A stretch of 64,000 nucleotides of DNA from Zasmidium citrigriseum (lineage: Eukaryota > Ascomycota > Dothideomycetes > Mycosphaerellales > Mycosphaerellaceae). The position numbers and the translations under genes were made by a program. Location: NCBI GenBank assembly GCA_002786025.1, contig NHNW01000077.1, positions 1-64,000 on the forward strand, given 5' to 3'. The notes under the pieces are model-generated. The model ran no database searches and had not been told where the DNA came from. It was given only the letters and a program-made list of their open reading frames with translations. Numbering within the stretch: the stretch's first letter is position 1; the number at the start of each line of letters is the position of its first letter. Of this stretch, positions 13,101-23,972 are shown in pieces.

Positions 13101-16100
13101 TAGTAGACTAGGCGAACTATTAATAATTATAGTCTAAGTTCTATTAGCTAGTATAGAGTTTCTATAAATAGGTTAAAGATCTAAGGAGCTATATATAAGC
13201 TAAATAGTAAGACGTTCTTAGTAAAGAATTATTACTACTACTCGACTATAAGTAGGTATTATTAGTAGTATATAATAGATATATTTCTAAAGGTGCTCTT
13301 AATATTATACTTAATAATAATAGTACCTAGGCCTATAGACTTAATAATATCCGCGATCTTATTAAAAGAGGTATAATAGATAGCTCTATACTACTATAGA
13401 ATATAGTTATTAATTAACTAGCCCTCTAAATAAGAGAGGTTATAAATCCTTTACTATCTACTATTATACTTTAGTACTAGACCTTAAAGGGATATTACGA
13501 TACCCTTACTACTTAGTCTCTCTTTAATACGCTCTTAGTAGTATTCTAATTTAAGTTAAGTTAATATCTTATAAGAGCCTAGTCTCGCTAAGCGATAATT
13601 AGGATTACGATATATCTTACTATAGGTATATAGCTATTATAGGCCCTTATATCTAATATTAGTACTAAATTTAATTATATAATATAGTATCTAGCGTAGA
13701 TTACTATTAGAGTAATCTTTAAGAAGTCTCTACTACGCCTTAGTTTTTAATAGCGTCTTAGAAGGGTTAATAAGGTCGCTTACTAAGTAGATATTATAGT
13801 AGAGGGTTATATTAAGCCGCTTCGAAGATAGAGGTAGTTATACCTTACTTACTATTATCTTTAAGGAGTAATAGATAGCCTTATACCCTAGATCCTTATA
13901 GTTTAAGTAAATATATCTCCTTATATACCTTCTACTCTTAGCTATTATCTTTCCCTATTAATATTTACTATTTTAATTCTAGCCTATATAAATCTAGTTA
14001 CTAATCTCTACCTATAGCTACTTTTTATACTTTTTCGAGAGCGTATTAGGCGTTTTAAGTATAGCGCGTTTATAAGGGTTCTTCGAAGAATTAGGTATTA
14101 TTAATACTTAGTTATACTTATTTTAGGCGTAGGTTTAATAAGGTAGGTATTTCTCTTAGATAGTTAGGTTAGGAATATCCTATATATAAGGATTAAGGTA
14201 GCTTTTAGATCTCGCCCTTTCTTAAGTATTAATTATAATAGCTCTAACTAATAGCTAGATATAATAGAGGCTAAGGAAGTAGATCCTTTAGATAAACTTA
14301 CTAAGGGTTTAATATAGCGTTATAGAGTATACTACTTCTTACTTCTTATAATATATAGCGAATAGATAGTATCTAAATAGTTTAAAGTACCTAGACTAAG
14401 TAATAAGTAAATCTAACGCCTCTACTAGTAGAGTTACCTTAATATAGGCTATAGTATTAGAACTATAGCTAAATACCTATTATTAGCTTACTAGTATATC
14501 TAGTTTCCTATTATTCTTTAGTAGGAGCTTTATTAAGTCTAATACTTCGAAGTCGAGCTTATAGATAGCTATAATATACCTATTATCTACTATAATATCC
14601 TTATCTTCCCTTACTACGCTAGGTATTTTACTTAGAAGGTTATTAATATATAACTATAAACCTAAGAGTATATTTAATAAGGTTACTATTAATACTTATA
14701 ATCTAGCTACTACTATATCTACTACTACTAGAGAGAAGCTAGCTACTTAGAATCTTATATAGGTATTTATAATAGTAACCTAATTAGTAAGTTACTTAAG
14801 TATTATATTAATACCTAGGTTTAGTAGAAGATTATAGTTTTACTAAAGTAGTAACGCTAATTAAATTAATAGAAGTCGTCTATCCTCTAGCTATAATAGT
14901 AAGAAATCTAGGCCTCTATAAAGTAATAGAGTAGATAGTTATAATAGTAGAATATTTACTAAGAATATTACTATTATAGTAGCTACTCTAGTAGCTCTAG
15001 TATTACCTTTTTAAACGTTAAAAAGCTAGATTAGTAGATATTAAGCTACTATATTATCTTCTTCTTCTCTATTAGAGTTACTAGTTAAAGATAGATATTA
15101 ACGCTCTAGTTAAGATTATAACTATTAAGAAATATAAATAGTACCTTATAAGTAACCTTATTCTCTATCTTTTAAAGATATTACTATTACTATCTTATAG
15201 CTAAGAAGGTAGTTTTTAAATAAGTAGAAGCTAGCTTAAGATAAGATATATAGGTTTTTAAGTAATAATATAGTAGTAGGTAGTATCTAATAGGTAGGAT
15301 ATACTAATAGAAGCTATAAAGAATAAGAAATATATAATTATATTACTCTTAAAGTATAAGGTCTACTATAGAGAAGGTAGAAAAAGTAAAGGTACTAGTC
15401 TTAAGAGTAAAGTAGTAATATCTCTACTTTAGGTATAAGCCTTCTATTTTTACTCTAATATTTTAATACTTATAATTAAATTATACCTATATTTTATATA
15501 TAGTAATATATTATATTTAGTATTACTTAATATTCTCTATAGTTAGGTATTTTAACTAATTTACTTAAACTATATCTTTAGGTTTCTAAGTATATATTAA
15601 GTACCTACTTATAATATATACTTAACTTAACTTAGTCTACTTAAAGTAATATCTAATTATACTATAATAATATTAATAAAGTACTATTTAATATTAATAC
15701 TTAAATATAGATTTAAAAACTATAGAAAATTAAAAAGTAGCTTACTAATTAAATTAGATACTAGTAAGTATATATAGAAAAATTAGTTATAAATTTATTA
15801 ACTTCTTAATTTATATTTATTATACTTATAATATTTCTTTTTTTTCTTTATTATATACTATATTAAGCTTTAGTATATATATAATATTACTTTTCTTCTA
15901 AAATACTATATTTAACTTTATATATATTATTTAATTTATATAACTATATATCTATTATTATATTTAAATAGATTATATTTAAATAGAAAATATTATATAT
16001 ATAGACTTATAATCCTTAAATAGGAGATTTATAGTATTTCTAAATATAATCTATAACTTTAATTTTAAAATAATAATTTTAATAGCTTTTATAAAATATA

Positions 16101-16140
16101 ATAGAGAAGTATATAGCTAATAGAATACGTATTATAAGTA
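10120..16140. other. RIP-degraded repeat DNA with higher CG content, element not identified
   Basis: On the minus strand between about 11,300 and 10,900 a translation read through stops is rich in Lys, Leu and Ala and looks like a coiled coil, which would fit a Gag-like or other transposon accessory protein. This is only a compositional impression. From about 11.7 kb CG dinucleotides become frequent while CA and TG stay absent, suggesting that the source sequence was more GC-rich. The last kilobase (15.5-16.14 kb) is extremely AT-rich. No intact gene is present. Confidence 0.45.
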
Positions 16141-16450
16141 TATAAGATATACTCTTTCGAATATAATAAGAATCGTAGCGAAAGAGCGATAAAAATATCT
16201 AACCTCTAACCTAAATTCGGTTAGTAGAGAGGGCGGTCGGCGGAGTACGAGTTAGATATAAGAGACGGCTATCTTAGAAGTGCGAGCGATACGTACGCGC
16301 GCGTACGAGGTCTCGTCGTCGCGGAAATGCTACTAGCGGGCGGTACGTCGAAGCTAGCGATAGAAATAAAGGACGGATAAGGGATAGTAGAGGTACAGCC
16401 GGCATAGGTACTACGTTATAGAAACGAGGAAGAAATCCGTTACGCTAGCG
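16140..16450. other. GC-rich border still depleted of CA/TG (RIP leakage)
   Basis: GC content rises sharply and CG steps become abundant (runs of CGCGCG near 16,297). CA and TG nevertheless stay nearly absent until about 16,330-16,400, after which both become normal. This is the pattern expected when RIP spreads a few hundred bases from a repeat into adjacent unique DNA. No gene is seen. Confidence 0.6.
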
Positions 16451-18480
16451 ATGGGATGGCAGCGAGTTAGTAGGAAGGTGATCTGGCGAGATGTCGATGT
16501 AGTTGAGTTGGATTGCAGCGCGCCGGCTGCCAAACCGAGAAACCTGCCCGCAGGACGGCGACGAGGTGCCAACCAGCTCTTCCAGCGAGAAGGGAGGACG
16601 TACGCCTTGTCCAACGACCTTAGCACGTCTCCGCCGCCGACTCCAGCCGCCGCACCCTCATCGCAAGCCGAACCGGCCACCAGCAGCTCCTCTACCGAAG
16701 ATCCCACCTGCGCTGCGACCCCAGCAGCATTCGCCTTCCACGTCCTCCTCCCCCATCAGACACGGCTCCAGACCGACGACCACCGATCCTCCCTCAATAG
16801 CGACACCCCCACCGAGTCTTCAAGCGGCAGACAACAGGCGCCATCCACAGCGCATTGCACGAGCAACATGTGCGGAAGAGCTGAGATGTTCGTGGCTTTT
16901 GGGATGGACGGAGACCTGCGCAAGAGGAGGAATGGCTGGGAAAGCACTCCCACAGCAAGTTGAAGGAAGCCTGTGTACATCTTGATGTATTCTGCGGTGC
17001 TACATTCTGGATCTCCGGCAATTGCTTCAGCTTTCTGGACAGCATGAGCGGCAGCAGCATACACCGTCTAGAGTCAAGCATCTCGAACCACAAGGTTGGC
17101 GGCGGTGGTGGCAGCAGCACCGGCGAGAGAGGACATGCTGTGGCAGGCGCAAAGTGCTACAGCTTCTGCAAGGGACGGCATATCATTCGAGGCGGAAGGG
17201 CTGGGCATTGGCACACAGCGGGAAGAGCCACGAGCGTGAGATGAATTGCAACAGGCTCGAATCTGCCAAGTCCCTGCTCCATACACCGCCGCAGAGATGC
17301 CAGCGACCATATCAGACACATTCGCAGCAGTATGAGCGAGAAGTAATGGCCAGAGCTGCGGCATACACTTCGTGGGCGGTCCGGCTTGCGCAGTCCCAGT
17401 ACATGAAAGGTGAGGATGGGAAATGCTTTACGCATCTGCCTTCAGACAACCGGCTGACGATCCATCTCTCCAGCACTTGCTGCGACATCATTCTCCGTCG
17501 AATCGATGCGAACATAGCCTCCGACCACCCAAAAGCCATCTTCAATCCACACGCCCGACCGACAATTTCTCCGCGTGGAATGCTCGCCCTCCAAACCTTC
17601 AACAACCACCTGCCCAACTCTGTGAGCGATCGCCGTGAGTGCCAGCGCACCCTCAGCAGCCGCTCTACTGCACTCGGTCGCTTGAAGCGAGACAGCGCCA
17701 ACTCCAACGGTGAAGAACAGCACATAATCATCACCTCCGACTCGAAACCTCTTCCCTCCGTCTCCCCTTGCTTTCCCTTCTCGTGCTTGGGAAAGTGCAG
17801 AATCGCAAAGCTTTGCACGACTGGCCTTGCCGCAAGAACGTGTGCAACGTAGGGATTAGTTTTGCTGAAAGTATACTAACCAAATGGCAGACGCACAAGT
17901 TCCTGCCTTCTGCAGATTCTTCAAAGCGACGCAGGAGGGAACAATATGCTCGCTGCGGTCACACGGTTCATCCTCGGGTACCTTTCACCACGACTTGCTG
18001 CTAATCTCAACTGGGACGACCACATCGCTAAGCCTACGACCATCCTGCTGAAGCTCATCGGATTTGGCCAACGTGCTCCTACCCGGACTCTCCTCGCCCC
18101 TTGGCACAGGATGGCTGCGATCTCGACTGACGACAAGAGCTGACAGATACCTCAATCGCCGAGAGGAGGAACAGCAACTCCCTGCGATTGCCTTATCAAC
18201 CTCAATCAGCCATGTGCCAAATCGCCTGCAAACTTTCCGGTCTCAACGGCCATGCCCTTCAGGATCGTCGCAATCGACTGACGAGGTGGAGTGCATGGTT
18301 CATCGGCTCTCTGTGTTGCGAGGGATCAACTTCAGCCGCCTACAGTCCGACTTGATGGCTCATGGGCTAGGATATGGCTGAAGGATGACGTATGTCTTTG
18401 ACGGCAAAGGTAGGCAGCGGAAGCAATGAAAGCCGTGCACAACATGTCCTTGGTTGAAAGGGATCCGATTTAATTTTGTT
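16451..18480. other. Normal-GC region without a defensible gene
   Basis: Several overlapping open frames exist on both strands. The longest + frame (17,022-17,852) begins at a TTG and gives a low-complexity basic protein with no recognisable family. On the minus strand three alanine-rich frames follow one another (17,723-17,442, 17,364-17,074, 17,064-16,756), which could be exons or frame-shifted pieces of one decayed gene. I recognise no domain, and the splice sites that would join them are not convincing. It could be an old pseudogene beside the RIP block. Confidence 0.3.
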
Positions 18481-18491
18481 GGCAGTGTCAG

Positions 18492-18895
18492 TGTGGTGCA
18501 CAAACAATCCGCCAAGCATTTGGATTGGACAATCCTTTGAAATTCCATGGATTGGTCAATCAATCCAGCCCAATTTTGATCCAGACAATCCGTCAATCCG
18601 TACCTGATGTTGTCCAATCCTGTCCAATCCGTATCGATGGACCGTGCTTTTGCGAAGGCCGGCCTAAATATAGGGGTGATCCACTAATATTTAGTGGGGA
18701 TCCCCGGATTTTGATGGATTGATAGTCAGATTTAGGCGGATTGTCCTAAAAACAATCAATCCGGATTGTCCAATCCGCCCTCAATCAATCAATCCACGGA
18801 CCCTAGGATTGATTGATCAATCAATCAATCCGTGACATGGCGTCAATCAATCAATCCATGGGCCTGCGGATTGTCCGGATTGTTTGTGCACCACA
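18492..18895. mobile_element. MITE-like element with 20-bp perfect terminal inverted repeats
   Basis: The left end TGTGGTGCACAAACAATCCG (18,492-18,511) is the exact reverse complement of the right end (18,876-18,895). The 404-bp interior holds about twenty copies of CAATCC or its complement GGATTG, often as (AATC)n runs. A hairpin CCACTAA-TAT-TTAGTGG sits near 18,680. GGCAGTGTC occurs on both flanks (18,481-18,489 and 18,899-18,907), two or three bases outside the inverted repeats, and is a possible target-site duplication. There is no coding capacity. Short size, perfect ends and subterminal repeats fit a non-autonomous DNA transposon, perhaps hAT- or Mutator-like. CA and TG are intact, so it has not been hit by RIP. 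Confidence 0.8.
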
Positions 18896-19578
18896 TTGGG
18901 CAGTGTCTGTGTTGGGGATCGACAAGTCGTTGGGGCGTTTTGGAGGCGGATGTTGGCAAGCAGGGTACTTTCGAAGTGCTGCGTAATATTCACATGTCAG
19001 TAGGTACCAGGGTCGATGCTGAAGGAGGTTGGCCGACTTACAGCTGATATTTGTGTTGTCCCTTGGATGGAACCATGGCTTCCTTGCCTCGAAGTGGCAG
19101 CAACTCGCCTGCATCCACCACTGCTTCTGGGTCCAAGACCTCAAGAATACCACCTCCAGGGACAAAGCGATCTTTGCCGCTCGATCTTCCTCGGTGTCAG
19201 CATCTACGTGCGCCCCGGTGGTAAGCCTTCTTGACGCATGAAAAGCGTGAGCTTCTTTCCAAATACGGCTGGTGTACTAACCTCCATAATTGGACCAGTA
19301 TTACAGCTTTGTTTCTTTTCCACAGCTCTCCCATTCTCCAATAGATCTAAGGACAGAGCATAGGCCTCCATGCCACATCAACCAGAACGATTACGGACGA
19401 GGACGCATACTGGAACTCTACCTGACTGGACTGGCATTCTTCGAGCATGCTTTCGCTCGGACGAAGCTTCGTAGAGCAAGCGAGCTCTATCACTAATCAT
19501 CCAAGTTCTGGGCTATATCACGCCCTCCCAGCTGAGCATTGTGTACAGCGACCTGCTCCTGATCGTCTCGGACTGAAG
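18896..19578. other. Intergenic, no supported gene
   Basis: Short frames on both strands give no recognisable protein. The last few hundred bases should contain the promoter of the NmrA-like gene that begins at 19,579. Confidence 0.4.
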
Positions 19579-20719
19579 ATGGATATCCGCAAAGTCGTCA
19601 TCTTTGGCGGGACTGGCGCTCAAGCTGGCCCCATCGTTCACGGTAGACACCATCGCAGCTTCTTCGACTTATCTTCAAGCTAATAATCCAACCAGCTCTC
19701 TCCAAGACGGGCAAATTCGACATCAGAGTTCCAACTCGTGATGCGACATCTGAGCCGGCCAAACGCCTCGCCGCTCTCCCCGACACAACCATCATCCAAG
19801 CAACGTACGCCACGGAAGAAGGCCTCCGAGCCTCCTTCGCCGGCCAGGATGCTTGCTACTTCATCATCAACTCTTTCGACATCCGCGAAGCAGACGAGTA
19901 CTTCTGGACTATCCGCGCCTATGAAATCGCCGCTCAGAGTGGACTCAAGTTGTTTGTTTACAGCGGCGCACAGAATCGGCTGAAGGACTGGGGCTATGAT
20001 GAGAAGTATCGGAATAGCCACAATATGGTCAAGGGTCACTTGTGCGATTGGTTGAAGAATCAAAATGCGGATATTCTGCCTTGGTGTGTGCTTTATGGGG
20101 GCGTTTATGCGGAGATGTTGGGGTATGTTCTCGACCAGAGCTTTTGGAAGTGGACTCCGCTGACTTTTGTCCCAGGAGCGTACTCTGTCCGATGAAGCAG
20201 GGGGATGAATATATGTTCGCTGCACCTGTTCACGAGTCGAGTGTCATACCTCTGATGCCGTTGGATAATTATGGCATGACTGCAGCATGGGTCTTTCAGA
20301 ACCCATCCAAATCGATGGGTCGTTTTCTCGACGCAGGCGCAATACCCAGCACGTGGCCAGAGATCGTCAAAGCTTTCACAACGACTACCGGAAAATCGGC
20401 CCGTTTCATGGCCATCACTCAGGAACAATGGTTTGATGGAGCAGCGAAAAGGGGCATGCATGCCAGCGCTACATTGCCACCCGGTGCTGGCCCGGGCGAT
20501 CCCGCAACATTCACCGTGGGAAAGACCTTTGGGGCGTGGTGGAACATGTGGAGGGACAACACGAAGGAGTATGAAAAGACCATTCGCTCGGGAGAACACG
20601 CAGAGTCTGGGATTGAAGGGAGGATTGAGAGCTTGGAGGAGTGGATGACGAAGACGGGATATCAAGGGGAGCCCAAGGAACCAACGAAGATGAGAAGGGA
20701 AGCGGCCGCCCAAAAGTAA
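19579..20719 (+). CDS. NmrA-like family NAD(P)-binding protein
   Basis: Probable cytosolic Rossmann-fold protein of the NmrA/atypical short-chain reductase group, acting as an oxidoreductase or as a redox-sensing regulator. Exons are 19,579-19,642, 19,696-20,122 and 20,176-20,719; the two 53-bp GT-AG introns restore one frame of 344 residues. The N-terminus has the dinucleotide-binding loop VVIFGGTGAQ at residues 6-15. This is followed by the Arg of DIRVPTRD and the conserved central stretch around LFVYSGAQN and NSHNMVKGH. The C-terminal half (AAPVHE, then MGRFLDAG) is typical of the family. The start is the first ATG before the glycine-rich loop. Its convergent neighbour ends only 11 bp away. 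The substrate cannot be told from sequence. Confidence 0.88.
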
Positions 20720-20730
20720 CGTATTGAAGG

Positions 20731-21542
20731 TCATGATCCATTGATCTCGTTCCCACGTTTGATCTCCCCGCCACTCTTCACCTCACCGGCGGAATTCTTC
20801 CTGACCTTGTCCGCCGAGAAGATGTGCCCGCTGGTCTTCTTCTCTAGATCGGGTCGACGCTCAATCGATTCTTGGAGTTCAATCAGCCTTGCATCCTTGT
20901 CTTTGGTTTCGTCTGCTTCGGCGAACTGATAACTGCGGCATTCGGTGTCTGAATCAAGTCAGCAGAAGCTCGTCCAACTCGTCCGAAGTACCCACTGGAC
21001 CACATCCTCGTCGTCTGCGCCCCGTCCTCGTCGACATTTCCGACGATGTAATGCGCAAACAGGCCATGGCTAACAATCGCAATGTTCTTCTCTGGCCGGG
21101 ATCGGAGCACATTTCTCAACGCTCTACCCCTCTCAATCAACGACTCGCCATCGACCGAGAACCTGCCCTTGTTCGTATGCCAGTACGGGAAGAGATCCAA
21201 TCGCTGCGTATCGACCAAATCACCAAAAGTCTGTTCAATTTCTTCTTTGGTCGATCCGGTATCCATTGGCTCGTCAGAACTTTCTTGAGCAAGAGGCATG
21301 AGGAGGATCTTGTGCCCTCGTTTCACCGCTGGCTCGAATGCGTTCTGGCAAGTCTGGATTGTACGTTTCATCGGACTGGCCATGAGCAAGTCGATGTCAT
21401 CGTGGTGGGGGAAGTTTCGGCAGAGCTCCTGGGCTTGTTGGATCCCTTCTTCTGTTAGAAAGGGATCGTGGATGGATTCACCGCCTTTGGCGACGTTGTG
21501 GTGGCCTTGGGCGTGCCGAACGAGGTGGATTGTTGGAGGCAT
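20731..21542 (-). CDS. Histidine phosphatase (phosphoglycerate mutase-like) family protein
   Basis: A 250-residue member of the histidine phosphatase superfamily, probably a cytosolic phosphatase of a small metabolite. Exons are 21,542-20,992 and 20,932-20,731, with a 59-bp intron at 20,933-20,991. The start MPPTIHLVRH places the catalytic RHG-type motif LVRHAQGHHN at residues 7-16. A second conserved His lies in AIVSHGLFAH at the expected distance, and the Arg and Glu of SPMKRTIQT fit the active site. In-frame ATGs further upstream (for example 21,611) exist, but family proteins usually begin just before the RHG motif. Without the intron the last part reads as unrelated sequence. With it, a charged tail (ELQESIERR) typical of fungal members appears. 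The gene is convergent with the NmrA-like gene. Confidence 0.85.
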
Positions 21543-22008
21543 TGGGAACAATGGGATAGTCTGGAAGGTTTGGAGACCTCGCAGTTGTGGATGAAGTTGG
21601 GTTTCGATCATATTTCTACAAGCTGACGATTTCTGTCTTTCGTCATTTGACGTCCTGGCTTGCACATGCGGTTGCTGGTTCTAGATCTACTTGCAAACTT
21701 ACGCGGCTGCGTAGCTTGGTAGACCAGTGAGCTTGCATCGACAAGCTCTGGATCCTGACAGCCACTTGTGGTGGCAAAGGCGGCCAATAACATGATGGCC
21801 TTGACATACTCTCGCGGCACGCCAGAAGAATGAGTGATGGATTGCCGTGTGTATCGGTGGGCAGGAATGCCATGTGTCCTCGGGACGTTCCTTGACATAT
21901 CGCAGTTTCTCTATTTGCTTAGCATCATTACTAAAGACGACACTTGACTGACCCTGCTCATTCCGCGGCAGGACTTTTAGATGCCGGAGCTCATTTTCAT
22001 CGTTCCTC
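21543..22008. other. Intergenic between two minus-strand genes
   Basis: A minus-strand ATG frame at 21,898-21,608 could encode 96 residues with a short hydrophobic stretch, but it has no recognisable family and overlaps the 5' region of the phosphatase gene. I treat it as non-coding. The rest holds the promoter of the phosphatase gene and the 3' end of the next gene. Confidence 0.35.
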
Positions 22009-22896
22009 TCAGCCAGCCTTTTCTGAACCGGCAACCACGACCAAGTCCCAATCGTCTTCGCTCTCGACGCTTTTCTCACGCTTCTTCGCGCCGGCAACTA
22101 CGACCAGATCCCAATCATCTTCACTCTCCTCTGCAGAATCCTGCTCTTGTCCAGGGGTGACACCACCTCGAGCCTTCTTTCCTTCAAGACTGTCAATCGC
22201 AAGCCGATACTCCTCCGCCGCCTGTCGCACCTTCTCCCCTCTTTTCATGCCTGCACCGAAAGGATTCTTCCCAGTCAGCTGCTTTCCTATGAAGTTGATC
22301 AATCTCCAAAGGAGGATGAACTGGTGATCCTCTTGGACGAAGGGTTCGAGGACGATAGGCAGGTCTCGACGGAACTCTCTTCTGTCGATCCCTTGTTCCG
22401 CTCGTGTTCTGAGATTTGCATCGAGTTGAGTCTTGAGATGCAACATCATCCGCGCATTGATCTCACGCTGCTCCAGCTGGTGAAGCTCCGCAACCTCCAG
22501 CTCATCGTGAAGCTTGTGTCTGGCCTCCGCGGTGGACAGTCGCAGAGTCTCAACTGTCCTCTCGAAGGCCTTCTTGCTTGCCTGGCGATGGTACAACCGA
22601 GAATGGACGAACTCCGGTCGGGCAATGCAAGAGTCAGCGACGAATTGGAAAGCAGCCTGGCAACCTCGAGGATCCTGCTTGAGACAGAGGGCGGTGGTGG
22701 ACTCCATCTGACTTTCATCAGGATACAGTAGCTCGCCGTCCCTGACAGTCCCGACATCTTTGAAGCCTCGAGCTGGGCGACCCCCTGCATGCGACAAGCT
22801 GGGGTCTACGCTCTCCTCAGCATTGAGCTGCTGTTTGGTCCGCTTCCTCTGTCCATCGCTCTTCTCGCTGGTCGGTCTCTTATGTGGCTTTGTCAT
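22009..22896 (-). CDS. Hypothetical charged protein with duplicated C-terminal motif
   Basis: An uninterrupted 295-residue frame with an ATG start. I do not recognise the family. The N-terminus is basic and nuclear-signal-like (HKRPTSEKS, then QRKRTKQQ). The middle (residues about 100-190) is rich in Arg, Glu, Leu and His and predicts helical or coiled-coil structure. The C-terminus carries the motif SEDDWDLVVVAG twice, separated by a basic linker (AKKREKSV), so about 21 codons have been duplicated in tandem. There is no signal peptide and no membrane segment. The duplicated acidic motif may be a short binding peptide, but that is a guess. Confidence 0.6.
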   Translation of the reverse strand: MTKPHKRPTSEKSDGQRKRTKQQLNAEESVDPSLSHAGGRPARGFKDVGTVRDGELLYPDESQMESTTALCLKQDPRGCQAAFQFVADSCIARPEFVHSRLYHRQASKKAFERTVETLRLSTAEARHKLHDELEVAELHQLEQREINARMMLHLKTQLDANLRTRAEQGIDRREFRRDLPIVLEPFVQEDHQFILLWRLINFIGKQLTGKNPFGAGMKRGEKVRQAAEEYRLAIDSLEGKKARGGVTPGQEQDSAEESEDDWDLVVVAGAKKREKSVESEDDWDLVVVAGSEKAG

Positions 22897-23384
22897 GATT
22901 CCGGTCGCAAACTTGACGGCGTCGACATTCGATTCGGCTTCTAAGGACCGGATGGGCGTTCAAATGCAGTGCGGGTATGCTCAAGTCGATGCGTTAGCAG
23001 TGCTGGGCTGAGAGACCCGAAGGCACCTGTGTGTGCTCTTGATGTTACGAGTCTCCCGAACTTTTGCGCCTCGAACTTGCAGCCGCAATGGTAATTGAAT
23101 CTCCAGATTGAAGATTCAGTGACGTCAGAAGATTTGTTTCCCGCCCTCTTTGACAAGCACTGATTCTTAGCAGGACAAGACCACGGAAGACTCTGGAAAC
23201 ACTATCTTCGTTATCGAGCCTTGCACGGGCGGGTCGGTTTGATGTTATCTCAGATGGTCTACTGTCAGATGAGTCCATCCCACACGATTGATCGTGAAAC
23301 TTGCGAGCAAAGTCGTCAAAGTCGGCATGTGATTGCCAAGATTAACTCAGCCGAGCACAGAAATTGGCCGACTTGAGATTCTCA
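22897..23384. other. Intergenic, no supported gene
   Basis: Contains the upstream region of the 22,896 gene and the 3' flank of the ABM-domain gene. Short frames here have no recognisable features. Confidence 0.4.
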
Positions 23385-23972
23385 TCATTGCTCTCCTCCA
23401 CGCCATCCGCCGTACCCTCTGCCATGCCCTCCACTACTCTTCCAACCCTTCCCTGCGCCGCTGCATCCCGACGTGAAGCCCAAAGTGTAGTTTCCATAGA
23501 ACAGATTCGGTTCGCCTGCCAGAATGCTCTCGCTATCGAAGGCTTCAAAAAGTCTCATGTAGTTCTGCGAGTTGAGGTGCAGCTCCCTGGCTTCTGCGGA
23601 TGCGTATCTGTGGGACGGTCAGACAAGACCGAGAAAGGGAGCATGGCGGACTGACTTTTCAACGAAATTCACCGTAGTTCCAGTGGCATTTTGAGATACG
23701 GTGTAGACTTCCAGTTGCAGCGTGCCGGGCTCGTTCTGGCGGATGTACTCTATGGCTTCGTCCATGAGTTCCTCAAACTAGATGAGGAGAATGTCAGCTT
23801 GGGCCCAGATCGGTCGACCTGGTGGAAAACCAACCCTTTCGAATCTTCCGGCGGTGATTGTCACAACGCCGACGAGAGACACTGTTTCTGGTGGCTCCTG
23901 GCACTGAGTCTGACGTTGCCAAGCTGTAGCGGTGCCGGCGAGAAAGAGAGGGATGAAGCGGGTGAGATGCAT
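23385..23972 (-). CDS. Secreted ABM-domain (antibiotic biosynthesis monooxygenase-like) protein
   Basis: Exons 23,972-23,835, 23,777-23,656 and 23,607-23,385 join over introns of 57 and 48 bp to give 160 residues. A signal peptide is clear (MHLTRFIPLFLAGTATAW). The body fits the dimeric alpha/beta-barrel ABM fold. It begins with strand VSLVGVVTITAGRFERF and then EELMDEAIEYI. Strand TLQLEVYTVSQ and the family segment VNFVEKYASAEARELH, followed by LNSQNYMRLFEAF, complete it. Family members are small cofactor-free oxygenases or heme-degrading enzymes; a secreted fungal version would act outside the cell on an unknown substrate. The C-terminus ends in a Gly/Ser/Trp-rich tail. The start was chosen because the next upstream in-frame codons do not extend the signal peptide sensibly. 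Confidence 0.75.

Larger units (their letters stand above)
135..16390. repeat. RIP-saturated AT-rich subtelomeric block
   Basis: For about 16 kb the sequence is dominated by TA, AG and CT steps, while CA and TG are almost absent. The only isolated exceptions I noted in the body are TG at 2618, CA at 9973 and TG at 13294. CG dinucleotides persist throughout and are common from about 11.7 kb on. Loss of CA (and of TG on the other strand) with gain of TA is the signature of repeat-induced point mutation in Pezizomycotina. Because ATG, GTG, TTG and CTG all contain TG, no start codon remains, and TAG/TAA stops are frequent. The block is therefore made of dead repeats and is probably heterochromatic. 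Confidence 0.93.

Noticed and set aside
135..16390. AT-rich block as a centromere
   Set aside because: It abuts the telomere and contains a recognisable RIPped retrotransposon, so a subtelomeric repeat block is the simpler reading.
17022..17852. 276-codon open frame on the + strand
   Set aside because: It begins at a TTG, has low-complexity basic composition, no recognisable domain, and competes with equally long frames on the other strand.
18660..18720. Rho-independent-type terminator hairpin in the MITE
   Set aside because: The hairpin CCACTAA/TTAGTGG has no T-tract and lies in a eukaryotic transposable element.
18492..18895. CRISPR-like array from the repeated CAATCC motifs
   Set aside because: Repeats are 6 bp, in both orientations and irregularly spaced, in a fungal genome; they fit transposase-binding repeats.
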